Shown: positions 32,870 through 43,998 of the stretch, in pieces
Numbering within the stretch: position 1 is the stretch's first letter
Layout: each line of letters opens with the position of its first letter
From: Gnetum montanum
Lineage: Eukaryota > Streptophyta > Gnetopsida > Gnetales > Gnetaceae
Reading direction: 5' to 3'
DNA: 64,000 bases
Assembly: GCA_015680685.1 (NCBI GenBank)
Contig: MNCI01001382.1
Span: 62,001-126,000 of the forward strand
Program-made: the position numbers and the translations under genes
Notes under the pieces: generated by a model
The model's database searches: none
What the model was told of the DNA's origin: nothing
What the model saw: the letters and a program-made list of their open reading frames with translations, nothing else

Positions 32870-34310
32870 AGAAGTGTGAAAAGAATGATGTGTTTGAAGA
32901 CCAAAAGTAACATTTCATAAAAAAATACTAGAAAAAATATATTTTGAATTTTGAATCAAAGATCTTACCAACAAGGCTTTAATTTATTGGTGAGGACCCA
33001 TTAAGAAGGAAAATACATTTGTCTCAATAATGCCTAGCCAATGGATCCTACATAGTATTTCATAAATACCTTACTAATCATTAAGAAGCATATAACATAT
33101 CATATCTAGCTTACTTAAACCCTTACAATATGATTTCATATAGCTGTATATCAAGATTTTAGTTACCCACTAAGTATAAAAGTAGTTGTGAATATGAATT
33201 AAGTACTGATGTTATGTATTTCTTGTCAATAAGCATTTCATTCTTTCTTGAAATTGAAAAGAAAAACTTTTATTATGTTTGTAGATGCTTTAGATTCATT
33301 GATTTTTGCATTGTTAATTTTGATTTTTCCATTGTTAATTATGTATTTGTAATAACAAATAAGACATGTTAGAGTTATCTAGAGTTCAAGTAGTCTTGAT
33401 ATGTACCACTACCTCATACCATAATCCTTTGATATGTATGATTTGTCTTCTATTACAATTAGACCTATGATTTGCAAAACCACAAATTACCTATTCTAAC
33501 ATGGCTTAATGACTTAAAAAATTATAATTTTTATACTTGTACACCTATATTTCCTTGATTTGAACTAAGGTATGAAAATGCTCCGGCCATAATTTAAACA
33601 TTTAAGTTATTAGTCAAAAAATTAACAAAATACTAATTTATGTGCGACATGAGTATATTTCAAATCTATTCCATTGAAGCTTTAAACCTTGTTCACCTTT
33701 AAGATGTGATTTATTATGGTGGATGTTAAAGAAATCGACCAAAACAACTAAAACATTAAACTTACATGAGCTACGTAATAGGTGACACATCATGTAAAAC
33801 CTGTCAAGTGCCTTGTACGTACAGAGGTCATCAACTCATTTCAAAAGATGCCCTTACCATTGCAGCTATTACCATTTGAAATCAACCGACAATACCATCC
33901 ACCAGCAAACTTATTGCACAACTCTTGCAATTCCCTCATCATGGAAAAGACAGCTTCAACTTGCAATGTTCCAAATACTAATTAATAATGCAGATGATTT
34001 GTATTTTGCTTTTCGAAAACCAATGTTTGATCAATTTGCCAATCCCGCGGAAGATACCAGAAACGAATTGGCATGCCCGAACAACGCAAACCAAACACCT
34101 GCAACAAGGAATTGTCGTGTTCGAATAATACAAAGTCATGACAAGATGAAACCTGTATTACGACAAGCAGGCTGTCAATTCTCGAGGCAGAGGAGTCTGA
34201 AGAAAACAAATCCATGACAGGATAGAAGATAATTTATGACAAAAACGTTGCCATCCTTCAAGAAAATACGCGACAGCACGTAAGTGCCAGTCTTTCAATG
34301 CTGGACCACG
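32870..34310. other. Lower-copy flank upstream of the host gene
   Basis: No recognisable retroelement domain or LTR is present. The first 900 bases are AT-rich. From about 33780 composition becomes more balanced and overlapping ORFs appear (33782-34217), but none resembles a known protein and I do not call them genes. ACGT-core words (GCACGTAAG near 34277, CCACGTCC near 34307) lie at its right end, close to the host gene. Confidence 0.5.
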
Positions 34311-34324
34311 TCCATATGTGCAGC

Positions 34325-34478
34325 CTTATCTTATCTTTCTTTCCAACATTTGCTCCCCTCCCTCCGTTTACTGCTGCCGACGAAACAGTAGTTGATCATC
34401 TGCTGATTCTATTTTGTCCGGTCTTATTCTGTAGTCACTAGTACTGTAATCAGATTCTTGTTCGGATCGGAATCTGAT
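34325..34478 (+). promoter_or_regulatory. Candidate promoter region of the TIGR01589-family gene
   Basis: The segment 34325-34335 (CTTATCTTATC) is two overlapping GATAAG words on the - strand, the I-box/GATA motif found in light-regulated plant promoters. A perfect 9-base inverted repeat, ATCAGATTC/GAATCTGAT, lies at 34449-34457 and 34470-34478. No convincing TATA box is seen, so the transcription start is unknown. The regulatory role is inferred. Confidence 0.35.
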
Positions 34479-34520
34479 CGTTCATTTTTGGTATACAAAC
34501 CAATCAAAGAAAAAACGACA

Positions 34521-34895
34521 ATGAGCAGCTATACAGAATTGGTGTGGTGGATGTGGAAATGCTACATTTCTGTGGTGCATCACCTGATCGAGCAATGCCT
34601 CGTGCATCGCATGGATTTGGCAGTCTGTGTTCATGTACTGGCACGCAACGCAGGTGTGCCTCCATCCATCAGCCTCGCAGGCAAGAAACCAACATTGTTT
34701 CAGTTTTAATTCCAATTTCTCATTCACTAGTATTACTTTCAATGCTTATTGATGGGTTCACTTATAATAAATCATGTCAAGTAACAAGGTGGTTGCAGTG
34801 CAGTGTGGAGAGCTTTGGTGAGGGAGAACCCTGAATTTTTCTCAGCGTACGATGCGCATATGCAACCATGTTGCCCTGCTGGGTTACCTCCTTAG
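34521..34895 (+). CDS. Small TIGR01589-family protein (RPGE/BPG4-like), two exons
   Basis: Exon 1 (34521-34680) and exon 2 (34804-34895) encode 83 residues. Exon 1 starts M-S-S-Y-T-E-L-V-W-W-M-W-K-C-Y and continues V-H-H-L-I-E-Q-C-L, then N-A-G-V-P-P-S-I-S-L. Exon 2 continues V-W-R-A-L-V-R-E-N-P-E-F-F-S-A-Y and ends P-A-G-L-P-P. The order LIExCL, then IxP, then VWxxLxxENxxFFxxY is the plant-specific TIGR01589 ('plant protein 1589') domain. Short members of this kind include the Arabidopsis RPGE/BPG4 group, described as repressors of GLK-driven chloroplast gene expression; that role is from family knowledge, not shown here. No stops or frameshifts occur. An in-frame ATG at 34458 could add 21 residues; 34521 is preferred because the conserved part starts there. 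It is the only apparently intact host gene in the window. Confidence 0.78.
34681..34803 (+). other. 123-bp GC-AG intron of the TIGR01589-family gene
   Basis: The donor is CAG|GCAAGA and the acceptor TGCAG|TG; phase 1. The donor matches the splice consensus except for GC in place of GT, as usual for GC-AG introns. The GT donor available at 34652, or the AG five bases upstream at 34797-34798, would put the conserved V-W-R-A-L block out of frame. The protein therefore supports this pair. Confidence 0.72.
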
Positions 34896-34934
34896 GCCTT
34901 CAAAATCATCATCACCACCAACTATTGATATACA

Positions 34935-34940
34935 AATAAA
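34935..34940 (+). terminator. Candidate polyadenylation signal
   Basis: AATAAA lies 40 bases after the stop codon of the TIGR01589-family gene. Confidence 0.4.
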
Positions 34941-34962
34941 TGCCTGGGATTCTATGATATGC

Positions 34963-35180
34963 GCATGTTTGTATTAGAATTAAATTATGAGACCCTATTA
35001 TATTGCTTTGTAGTTTCCTTTTCTGTTGTATAGTATTGATTACGATGATCAGCATCATATATTAGTGCATGTTTGTATTAGAATTAAATTATGAAACCCG
35101 ATTATATTGCTTTGTTGGGCTTCTGCTGCATTTTCCTTTTATGTTGTATATTATTGATTACGATGATCAGCATCATATAT
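34963..35180. repeat. Tandem repeat downstream of the host gene, two units
   Basis: Unit 1 (34963-35062) and unit 2 (35067-35180) share GCATGTTTGTATTAGAATTA at the start and GATGATCAGCATCATATAT at the end. Unit 2 carries about 14 extra bases (around GGCTTCTGCTGCA). They lie in or just beyond the presumed 3' UTR. Confidence 0.75.
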
Positions 35181-35304
35181 CAACAGTGAAGCTAAATGAT
35201 TAGCAATGATGCCAGCAGACACCTTCGCGTTCTCATCCAACAGTGAAGCTACAGCTGCATTGTATACTTGAACTAATTAAATCGAGTGTTATCCCACTAC
35301 TACA

Positions 35305-35389
35305 NNNNNNNNNNNNNNNNNNNNNNNNNNNNNNNNNNNNNNNNNNNNNNNNNNNNNNNNNNNNNNNNNNNNNNNNNNNNNNNNNNNNN
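35305..35389. other. Assembly gap (85 N)
   Basis: A run of Ns in non-coding DNA downstream of the host gene. Confidence 0.95.
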
Positions 35390-36939
35390 GGAATATGTAA
35401 TTATAGTTTTACTTGCCATGATTCCTTTATATTTCTAAAACCTTTTGCAACTACTTCTAGGAATGGGAGTCCTATAGAATCATGATTCATAAAAGATTAC
35501 ATGTAATTTTAAATTTGGTCAAGCATAAGTTTGCATTTAATCTGATATAGATACCTAATACTTTTGGATTAGTACAGTTTCACTCAAGCTATCATGATAT
35601 CATCATGGGCCTGTTCTTATTTCAATTTCATTCTATTAAAATTCTACCCTGAACCAAAATTGTTTTCATTATGCCCATCCAGAGATTTACATATGTACAA
35701 AGGTATAGTTCAATTTTACTCATTATAATAATATAATTCATTGTCCAATAAATCCTATGGGCTGTGACACAATAAAGGTTCAATTCCAATTTCATAATTT
35801 CTTTAAGTATTTAAATTATTCAGGTCCACCCTGTATTTTGTAAGATCTAATTTACAACTTGAGTCAAACAAGGATGTTACCAGATAGATTTTATTTATTC
35901 AATATTCCAGTTCATCTATTGAAAAATCCGATCTAATCAGAAAATCCAATCTAATCAGAAAATCATGAACATGGTTTAGAAACAACATTAAAATAAAAAT
36001 TAGATTCAAATCGGTAATATTTATAAAAGAAAACGATATACCCATCAGAGTTGGTTGCAACATTTTTCCATTTTTCTTCCGATAAATATAGATTTTAACT
36101 CTTTGCTATGATCACATTAAACTTAAAAGATCAATATAAAAAATATTACCTTATATACGAATGACTCGACTTCAAATCGGCGATTAATCAATACCAGAAT
36201 CTGCACAGATTTCAGAAACTATGATTTACAGTTATCACTGTATCCTGCAAGAAATCATTTGTCCTCAAACTCTCCAGAAATTCCCGCGGTACTCGGCCAG
36301 ACTTAGAGTCAAGATTCCTGAGGTTAGTGAATTAGAAATTGCTTAAAGGTTTTTAATGACAAGGTTTATAATTATTTTTAATAATTTAACCATTTTTTAC
36401 CATGTTTCCCATATTTATCTGAGTCTGATTTCGTCAGAGTTCCACCATGCTGACGCATCGCAGTTTTAGCCAGAATGATCAAGGTTGTGGTTTGGTTATC
36501 TGATATTGCCGCTGAATTTTCGGGTTCTTCTTTGGTTTTCCGGAGATGAATCATAGTATTCTTGTGTGAGTAGCGAAGTTTATTTTTTTAAAGTTCTTTT
36601 CAGATTTAACCTTTATAGGTATAATCAGCCCGGAATCATTGTGAATTTGTATACACAAAATTTACACACGGATACTAAACAGGCATTAAATTTCAAGGTT
36701 ACCCTCTAATGATGAACCATAGTTAACATTGAGCAGAATATTATTGTTGAAGGCGAGATGTGAAATTCACTGCTGCTGGTCAGCAGTGCCAAGGATTGTA
36801 ACAATGGTAGAAACTGCTTCACGTGCAAAGCCTGAGTCTGCAATTTCTGTTCCGCCTAATTTAGTAAAAGCTGTTGTTTCCTCGGGCCTTATACAAAAAT
36901 TCGACTTAAACCGATACTAGCGGAAGATCGGTAGAAACC
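35390..36939. other. Unrecognised low-copy DNA
   Basis: I see no LTR or retroelement domain. A small 18-base repeat (AAAATCCRATCTAATCAG) occurs at 35923-35940 and 35941-35958. A 63-codon ORF at 36729-36920 has less AT-biased composition and could be an exon, but it resembles nothing I know. The Copia-2 LTR begins near the right end. Confidence 0.45.
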
Positions 36940-38825
36940 TCACATAACTTAATATACAAAACAAAGCACATCTGTAGAAAAAGTGAACAGACTTGGATTT
37001 TAAGATGGGTCAGCTGCTAAATTTGTTAGCCTATATCCACTATAAAACTCTACCAAGACTCTAGGGGACAAAATAATTCTATTAATCAAAGAAAAAATTA
37101 TACAGCTTCTTTTACAATCCTCAACTGAGCACAAACTCAAGCTCAAAGTCACACAAATAGCTTTCATAGCAAAGAGGAAGAGAACATACTCTAACTTGTC
37201 TCAAAACAGAGACTCAAGAGTTTCTCAACCTTTCTTGACAAAGAAAAACATAGCTTCTACAGAGAGAAGAAGAAGAAATTCTAGTCTAAGCACAAAAGTC
37301 ACAAACCAAAATTATCCAAGCTGAGTACGGTTGCTTTAATTTATAGCCTTCATTCCTTTTTGTCATTTTCATAGTTGATGTTTCAGCCATTATCAATTTT
37401 CTAAAGAAGCACGTGAGGAAGTGAGCTATAGCCATTACCAATTTGTTGGAGAGTAGTTGAAGAAGAAGCCATACCTGTTACATTTGAGCTTCCATTACTG
37501 CATTTGGTATGAGTTTAGCATACAAAGAAAAAATCTATCATTTCATCTTGGCCCTAATGGTTCCTTCCCATGGAAATAACAAGCTCTGCCAATATTGGAG
37601 ATAACCACTGTTTCAGCTTCAATGAGCAACCCTTGTTCTGATTAATGGCTTTTAGCTTGCTTTTGTAGCAGAATTGACTCTAGCTTCTTCAGGTAATAGC
37701 CCCTTCCAACATATGCTTAGAATGCCCCTTTTATTTCTTACAGACGTGTTATGGCCTTCCTTAGTCTAGCTTTGTGATGATACGAAACTTCGTTCTAGCT
37801 TTTTCTTCTTGTCTTAATAAGCTTTCTCTAACATGGCAAAGCTATTTAGAATAAGAAATAGGTTCTAAATATTGGTTCTAAATGCTGCTGTGGCATGGGA
37901 CTTGGTAAGATCAAAATTTGGTTCAAAAGCTTTTTTGTAAAGGAACAAACATTTAAATCAAGATTTTCTATCCAAGCTTACATGTTAAAAGGGAAATGCT
38001 AACATGCTAGATTAATTTGAGTGTGCCCTTTATGGCTCTACAAGCTAGTTCTATTTTTTGCTTTTCATCTTGAGCTAACATGGTAGAGTAATTCTTATCC
38101 CTTTGTGATGAGCTAATTTTACTTAGCACTTCTCTTTCATGAGCTGATGTGGTAGAGCAAACTCTTGTTCCTCTTGTAGAGCCAAAAACTAATTCTACAA
38201 GATTGCTCTACATGCTGAACTGAATTGAAAACCCAGTTAACCTTATCCAGAAATGGCTTACATGATAGTCTTATTTTTGTTATCGAAAATAGTTCTACAA
38301 ATTGGCTCTATGTGCTAAGCTAGATTAAAATCCTTTTAGCACATATGCTCTAAATTTTTTTTAGCTTGATCCACCAAGTTCAAAAATGAAAAGCTATCAT
38401 GCAAAAGCTAACTTAACAAGCCCTCATGGAGCAGAAAAATAGTTCTATGAATTGGCTCTACATGTTGAGCTAGATTAAAATACTCTTGCTCATGTGCTCT
38501 ATTTAGGCTCGGCCAAACTAAATAAAGCTATTATAATTAAGTCAATATGAGCTACGATCTTAAAGCTAAAAACAATACAAGCTATCTTCACAAAGCAAAG
38601 AAGAAGAGCTAAGTTGGCTCAAGAACATCCAAATGCACATGATGTTGAGATGGTAGAGTAGATCAAGCTAAGTAGAATAAAAACCAAGATTCTAAACCTT
38701 GATTCTAAATGCTGATGTGGCATACAAACCACTTTCCTAAAAAAGAAGTCATGAGTTCAATGCCACATGAAAACAAAAGCTCCACTAAAAAAGAGATGCT
38801 TCAACCAAGCTCAAAACACATAACA
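36940..38825 (-). repeat. 3' LTR of Copia-2
   Basis: On the - strand it starts TGTTATGTGTTTTGAGCTTGG (38825 downwards). It matches 50464-52082 over most of its length and, more weakly, 60100-61571. Repeated GAGCTA/TAGCTC and 'ggctctacatg' phrases run through it. The lower edge is approximate. Confidence 0.7.
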
Positions 38826-38842
38826 ATCTTCCCATTTTTGAG
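38826..38842 (-). promoter_or_regulatory. Polypurine tract of Copia-2
   Basis: On the - strand CAAAAATGGGAAGAT directly precedes the LTR start TGTTATG. Confidence 0.55.
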
Positions 38843-39445
38843 ATTGGGTGATCTCACATAGTAAGCTTGAACACATGAAAATAAAGAAGAATCATACATA
38901 GCCAAGCATACAGTAAACACCTAAAAACAAGCATTAAGTTAAGCAAGAGAATGATACAACTAGTTAAAATGAGAAAATAAACATCATAACATAGCTCATA
39001 ACAATCAAGGTTACAGTACACCTAATTAATTAAACACCACATCTAGTTGATCATTTACACAAATCATAATCAATCAAATAGTCAAGAGAATATTGTAACT
39101 TAGAATAGTTAAAATAGATGAAAATAACTCAGCCAAACATAATGTAAGTTAAGAGATCTGAGAGATCCTACACACTTATACTCTAAGAAGGCAAACATAA
39201 CAAGTCATCACATACCAAAGGAGATAATTTTATAACAAAACCATCAAAAAACCATCATAAAAATAGAATATGCTTTCCTTTTTTGTGAGAAAATTTGAAT
39301 GAAAACTCCCCCTAACATAAAGCAAATCAAGCTCAAAACACACACAAAAGATATAGCTAGAATAAGAGAATAGGTAATAGGAAAACGTAGAGATAGACAT
39401 TGCACAATAAATTTCCCTATGCAATAAAGTTCATTAGCTCATAAT
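38843..39445 (-). other. Copia-2 internal 3' sequence, left of the nested element
   Basis: Non-coding. On the - strand a TTAGGGGGAGTTTTC tract at about 39301-39315 is a second PPT-like run. The last five bases, ATAAT (39441-39445), are the left target duplication of Copia-3. Confidence 0.5.
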
Positions 39446-40522
39446 TGGTGATCTTTTGGTATGTCAAAACCTTAAGGAAAATGGATAATATAGAATGTTT
39501 GTTGTGGATGATGATTTTGTAGGACATCAACAAGAACTCCACATGAGATTTGAGAACTCAAGGAAATGATATCTACAATGAGATGATAAAGTGAAGATCA
39601 CATGGGAAAAGATGAGAGCATGGACGAAAAAAAAGGTTACAAATCAAATGAAGATGCTCTAAGGATTGGAAAGAAAGAAAATTGACAAGAGAAAGCCTTA
39701 GAGGACAAAGCCCAAAAGTTGAAGAGACATCTCCTAAAAATACTAGATGTCTCTGTCTTAGAGTAGATGTCTCCCTAGAGATGTCCCATTTTGCAGTGAG
39801 ACATCTCTTCTGAATGAAGGCCAATCTTAGGTAGACATTCCAACTTCAAAGAAGATGTCTACACTAGCCATTTAGTAGCCATTGCATGAATTCAAGGAGT
39901 TTTTGGAAACTCCAAGGTTTTAAGAAGATACCAAAATCATGAGAATTATGCTAGTACTACTCACATAAGATCAATCATTGTCTAATCTATGCTATTGTAT
40001 TCTTGTTCTTCATTGTAACATCATTTTCTTGGTTGTATGTTGTATTATGCTTAAAGTGCAAGGATTTTTAAATTCAGTTACATTCTTTCCTTGTGTTTTT
40101 CTCTTTTTCTTGCAACTTTGTAGGGTTGATGTGCTTCTTTTAAGAAGGCATCTACATTCAGCTTGTTAGGACCTTGCAAGGTTGAATGGTTTTACAACAT
40201 CAAAACACTTCAAAGAAGAGCTCAATTTGGTAAAGGTTGTGGGATCTTCAAAACCACATTATGAGCTTGTTGGAACCTTGTGGGGTTAAGTGGTTTCACA
40301 ACAATGAAACACTCTGGTGTGGAGCTCAAAGCTTGTACAAGGTATGGTGCCCTTCAAACAACATCTTATTGAGAAACAAAGTTTGGAGGTGTGCACAGAT
40401 TTTACCCTTTGAGTATGGATGTATCCAAGTTGGGGAACCATGTAAAATTTGGATTTTTGTGTGGAAAGTGAAATTGTAATTAGGGAACTTATTAAACCCT
40501 CCTTCTAAGTTCTCAATTCACA
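39446..40522 (+). repeat. 5' LTR of Copia-3
   Basis: It begins TGGTGATCTTTTGG (family TGTTAACCTTTTGG) and ends TTCACA, with the primer site two bases on. It pairs with 43999-45101 and, inverted, with the Copia-1 LTRs. Confidence 0.83.
39724..39803. promoter_or_regulatory. Dense TGTCTC/GAGACA cluster in the Copia-3 5' LTR
   Basis: Exact GAGACA occurs at 39724-39729 and 39798-39803, and exact TGTCTC at 39748-39753 and 39768-39773, inside repeated AGATGTCTC phrases with a further one-base variant at about 39779. Four auxin-response-core hexamers in 80 bases is well above chance spacing, but binding is not shown. Confidence 0.5.
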
Positions 40523-40524
40523 AG

Positions 40525-40537
40525 TGGTATAAGATCT
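40525..40537 (+). promoter_or_regulatory. Primer binding site of Copia-3
   Basis: TGGTATAAGATCT resembles the initiator tRNA-Met site TGGTATCAGAGCC with several changes. Confidence 0.6.
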
Positions 40538-40577
40538 TGATGCCCTTACGTTTGACTTCAACTCTCAAGAGTGAACT

Positions 40578-42102
40578 ATGTTGGGGAAGTCCTACACAAA
40601 GCCACCAATGTTTAATGGGTTCAATTTTGCTTATTGGAAGGTAAGGATGCAAGGGTTGTTTGAGTTAATGGATTTTGAGATATAAGAGTCCATTTTTGAA
40701 GGTTACACACTACCTATTAATAGTGCATCAAAGGCCCTCAAGCCATGGAGCAAGTGGACACCAGAAGAGAGAGATAAGTTCATGTACAATTCTAAAGCAA
40801 AAAATTATTTATATTGTGCACTAAATAAGTCTGAATTTAATAGAGTAGCTAGATATAGAACTGCTAAAAAGATTTTGGAAAAGCTTAGAAGCTATCTATG
40901 AGGGCACATCCATATTTAGATAATCAAAACTTTTGATTTTGCAAAGTGAATACGATAGACTTAAAATGAGGGAAGGTGAAAAGATAGAAGATTATTTTTC
41001 TAGGAAAAATGATCTAGCTCTAGTAATTAGGGATACAAGGAAGGACTTCACTGAAAGTAATGTAATCATTAAAATTATTAGAACACTACAACCTAAATTT
41101 ATACCTAAGGTTATAGGTATGTAAAAAATTAGAAAATTTTGGTCTTAAATTGAAAGAGCTCCAAAGTGCTCTTATTGCTTATGAAATGAATATCATAAGC
41201 AAAGGAAAAGAAAATCCCATCACCTTAAAATAAATGTCCAAAGAGAGGGAACCAACTGAAAAAAAATTGTATAGTCAAGAAGAAATAGATCTTCTATTAA
41301 AAAGAGTTTAAAGGCTTCTAGCAAGAAAAGGAAGAAGCCTCAATCAATGAGGACCCAACCAATCCAAATCCAAAGATAAAGATAGAGGTAAGATTATTTC
41401 AAATTCAAATTTTACTACCTTTTCAATAGAATGTTGGGTATGTGGTGAAAGAGGCCATGTGGCCTCTAAATGTGCTAGAAATGATAGGTTACAATGAAAG
41501 GATAAGACTAATGTGGACATGAGAAAGACCAACTTCTACAAAAGCTAGGATGATGGCGAGAAAAGTAAACAAAAGGTTGATGACATCACAAAAGATTCTT
41601 AGCTTATATTTATGATCCTTACAAATGAAGATTCATCAAAAATTTCTAATGAACCAAGAGATAAGTATGATGAAAGGTATAGTAAATTATGTGGAGAATT
41701 TCTTATCCTACTTTATTTACTCAAAAAGTTAAAAAAAATTAATAGAAGATTTTATGAACTTCTACCTTATTTTCCAAGTTAAAAGGGAAAATCTTACACA
41801 TAAATATAAAGATTTAACTACTAACCCCATTAGATAAAGAAAAATGCAGGGATACTTAAGAAGAAGGGGTCATTGAAAATAATGAAAATCAACTTAGAAG
41901 TGAAAACTTGGAAGAAACCTCAAAAAAAGATACTAGCACTAGCTCAAGTGTAATTAGTTTTGAAAACTCTATTCATCAAGAAAAAACTTTATATTTTTGT
42001 AAAAAATATGGACATAAAAAAGATTATTATTATCCTCATATTGGACAAAATAACATTGATGCTTGGATTTGTCAAAAGGAACCTACTGAGTATATCTTGT
42101 AG
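40578..42102 (+). pseudogene. Copia-3 gag remnant with zinc knuckle
   Basis: ATG at 40578 opens a frame with K-P-P-M-F-N-G-F-N-F-A-Y-W-K-V-R-M, the DUF4219 N-terminal signature of copia gag, ending at a TAA. A UBN2-type stretch follows at 40933-41124 (M-R-E-G-E-K-I-E-D-Y-F-S-R). The nucleocapsid knuckle C-W-V-C-G-E-R-G-H-V-A-S-K-C is intact at 41432-41473 (C-x2-C-x4-H-x4-C). A second, imperfect knuckle-like F-C-K-K-Y-G-H occurs near 41994-42015. Several frameshifts and stops separate these parts. Gag binds and packages the element RNA in the cytoplasm (family knowledge). Confidence 0.8.
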
Positions 42103-43998
42103 GATGCAATGACATGGAAAGCGAATGAGCTGAAAGTTGGGAGAATTGATGATACAATCAATGACAATCAATGACAATATATTCTTCTATCTTGAAGAAC
42201 ATGAACAAGAAGGATTTTCATACAAAATTGAAGACATCAATAAAGGAACTAAGGAAAGAAAATCAAATAGTAAGGAGGTACTTCATGATAGAGGACCTTA
42301 TCTCAAACTTCATTAGTCTTTCTTACATCAATAAGCAAGTAAAGTAAGTCATGGTAAGTTTCTATTTCCTTGCTTTCTAGTTAAAATATGGGTTAGTTTT
42401 TGAATATCTTATGAATTCTTTAATCATCAACGAAAACATATATCTTAATTCATAGAAAAAGAGATCATTGTAGTATGGCTATCTCTCATGTTATCTCATG
42501 AACTATTTAGTTAAAAAGTTATATTCTTAAAGAATATATGAATTTGAGAATCAAGAATGGCATTACATCCATGTTTATCATAATATGTTACTGACATGAG
42601 AATTTGGACCAAGTCTTGCAAGAAAATTATAAAGAAAGGCATAATTGAATGATCAAGAAAGATAAATTTATTATGATATGTGGCTAATAATTTTTCTCTA
42701 ATATTTTTTCTTTCTATAAACTTTCTTTGATTACTCAATATTCTTGAATAAGAAAGATTGTGAAAAATTACCTATAGGTCCTAAAATTGTTAAAGAAAAG
42801 ATAAGCACATATGTAAGGAGAGCTTGAACCTCATGAATTATTACAAAGCATTAATACTTATGAAGTGTATGAAGATCTTCTCCAAGACATAATTCTTAGA
42901 TAGGTAATATAAGGTATATCCATCTAATATAAATTGAAGGTAAAAGAGCAGACTATTTTTGATTCAATCCTTAAAATTTTAGTTACCTAAGAGTGATAAT
43001 CAATTATGCAAGTATATGGAATTCATTTGAATATATCACTAATCTAGTACTATATCATTGACATGCTTTGAATATATATTCTTTTCAGTACTAATGTTCA
43101 TTATTGTTAATATGAACTAAAACATTCCTATTGAAGCAACATGAAGTACTCATAATTCTATTCTAAAATTATAAAATGCCTTTAGGGAATTTTCAAAATA
43201 AATGGATAATTTGCCTTAAGGTTTTCTAAGATATAAGTGATCAATATAATCATATTAGAAATTGCTTTATCTCTTGATCTTATTCTTAAATTGATCTATC
43301 TTTTATAAGTTGAGTACATATGTACTTGTTTTTCTTCATCTAAAAGTATTGCTATTATGAATATGTATTGAGAAATTTCTTATGAAGTTTTTCTTGGATG
43401 AATAATGTGTAATTCTTAACTATCTTTTGATCTTATTACTAGTTTTAAGGTCTCACTCCCTTTTTGATGATGTCAAAAAGGAGAAGAATTTCATGATTTT
43501 ATCTTAGATATCATATGTGATTTTGGTATAAATATGGTGATCTTATCTTAGCTATCATATGTGATTGTGATATAAATGTGGTGACTTGTAATATGATTCT
43601 GATCTATGTGTTATGAGCAACATTGGTATTGAAAGATCATTATGATCATATGGATATAATTGAACAAGTATCATGAGCAACATTGCTATTAAACCATAAT
43701 AACCTTATGGACATACTTTATGGATATATCTGAATAGCTCTAACCTTATGCTGGTATTAATGATTATCTTTCTAAGTTTAGAGTTTTGACATTATGATGG
43801 TATTAATGTTCTTGTTTCCAAGCTCTTAGTCATAAATGTCCTTGTTCAAAAATTCACAAGTGTCTTAATGACTAATGAGTTATGTGCTATATTTAGGATA
43901 CATTTTTGCTACAATCTTTCATTATCTTTAGATCAATTGATTTCTAGAACTACTAACCCATTTTCTAAAGTTTTTGACATCACGAAAAAGGGGAAGAT
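42103..43998 (+). other. Copia-3 interior without pol domains
   Basis: AT-rich, no copia pol motif on either strand. An internal PPT-like GATGATGTCAAAAAGGAGAA lies near 43460-43485, and the LTR-proximal PPT AAAAAGGGGAAGAT at 43985-43998. Confidence 0.65.

Noticed and set aside
33782-34217. Overlapping ORFs of 67-134 codons upstream of the host gene
   Set aside because: No known domain, overlapping frames on both strands, and position in the presumed promoter; probably chance.
34482-34742. 86-codon ORF antisense to exon 1 of the TIGR01589-family gene
   Set aside because: It is a mirror frame of a recognised coding exon and resembles nothing itself.
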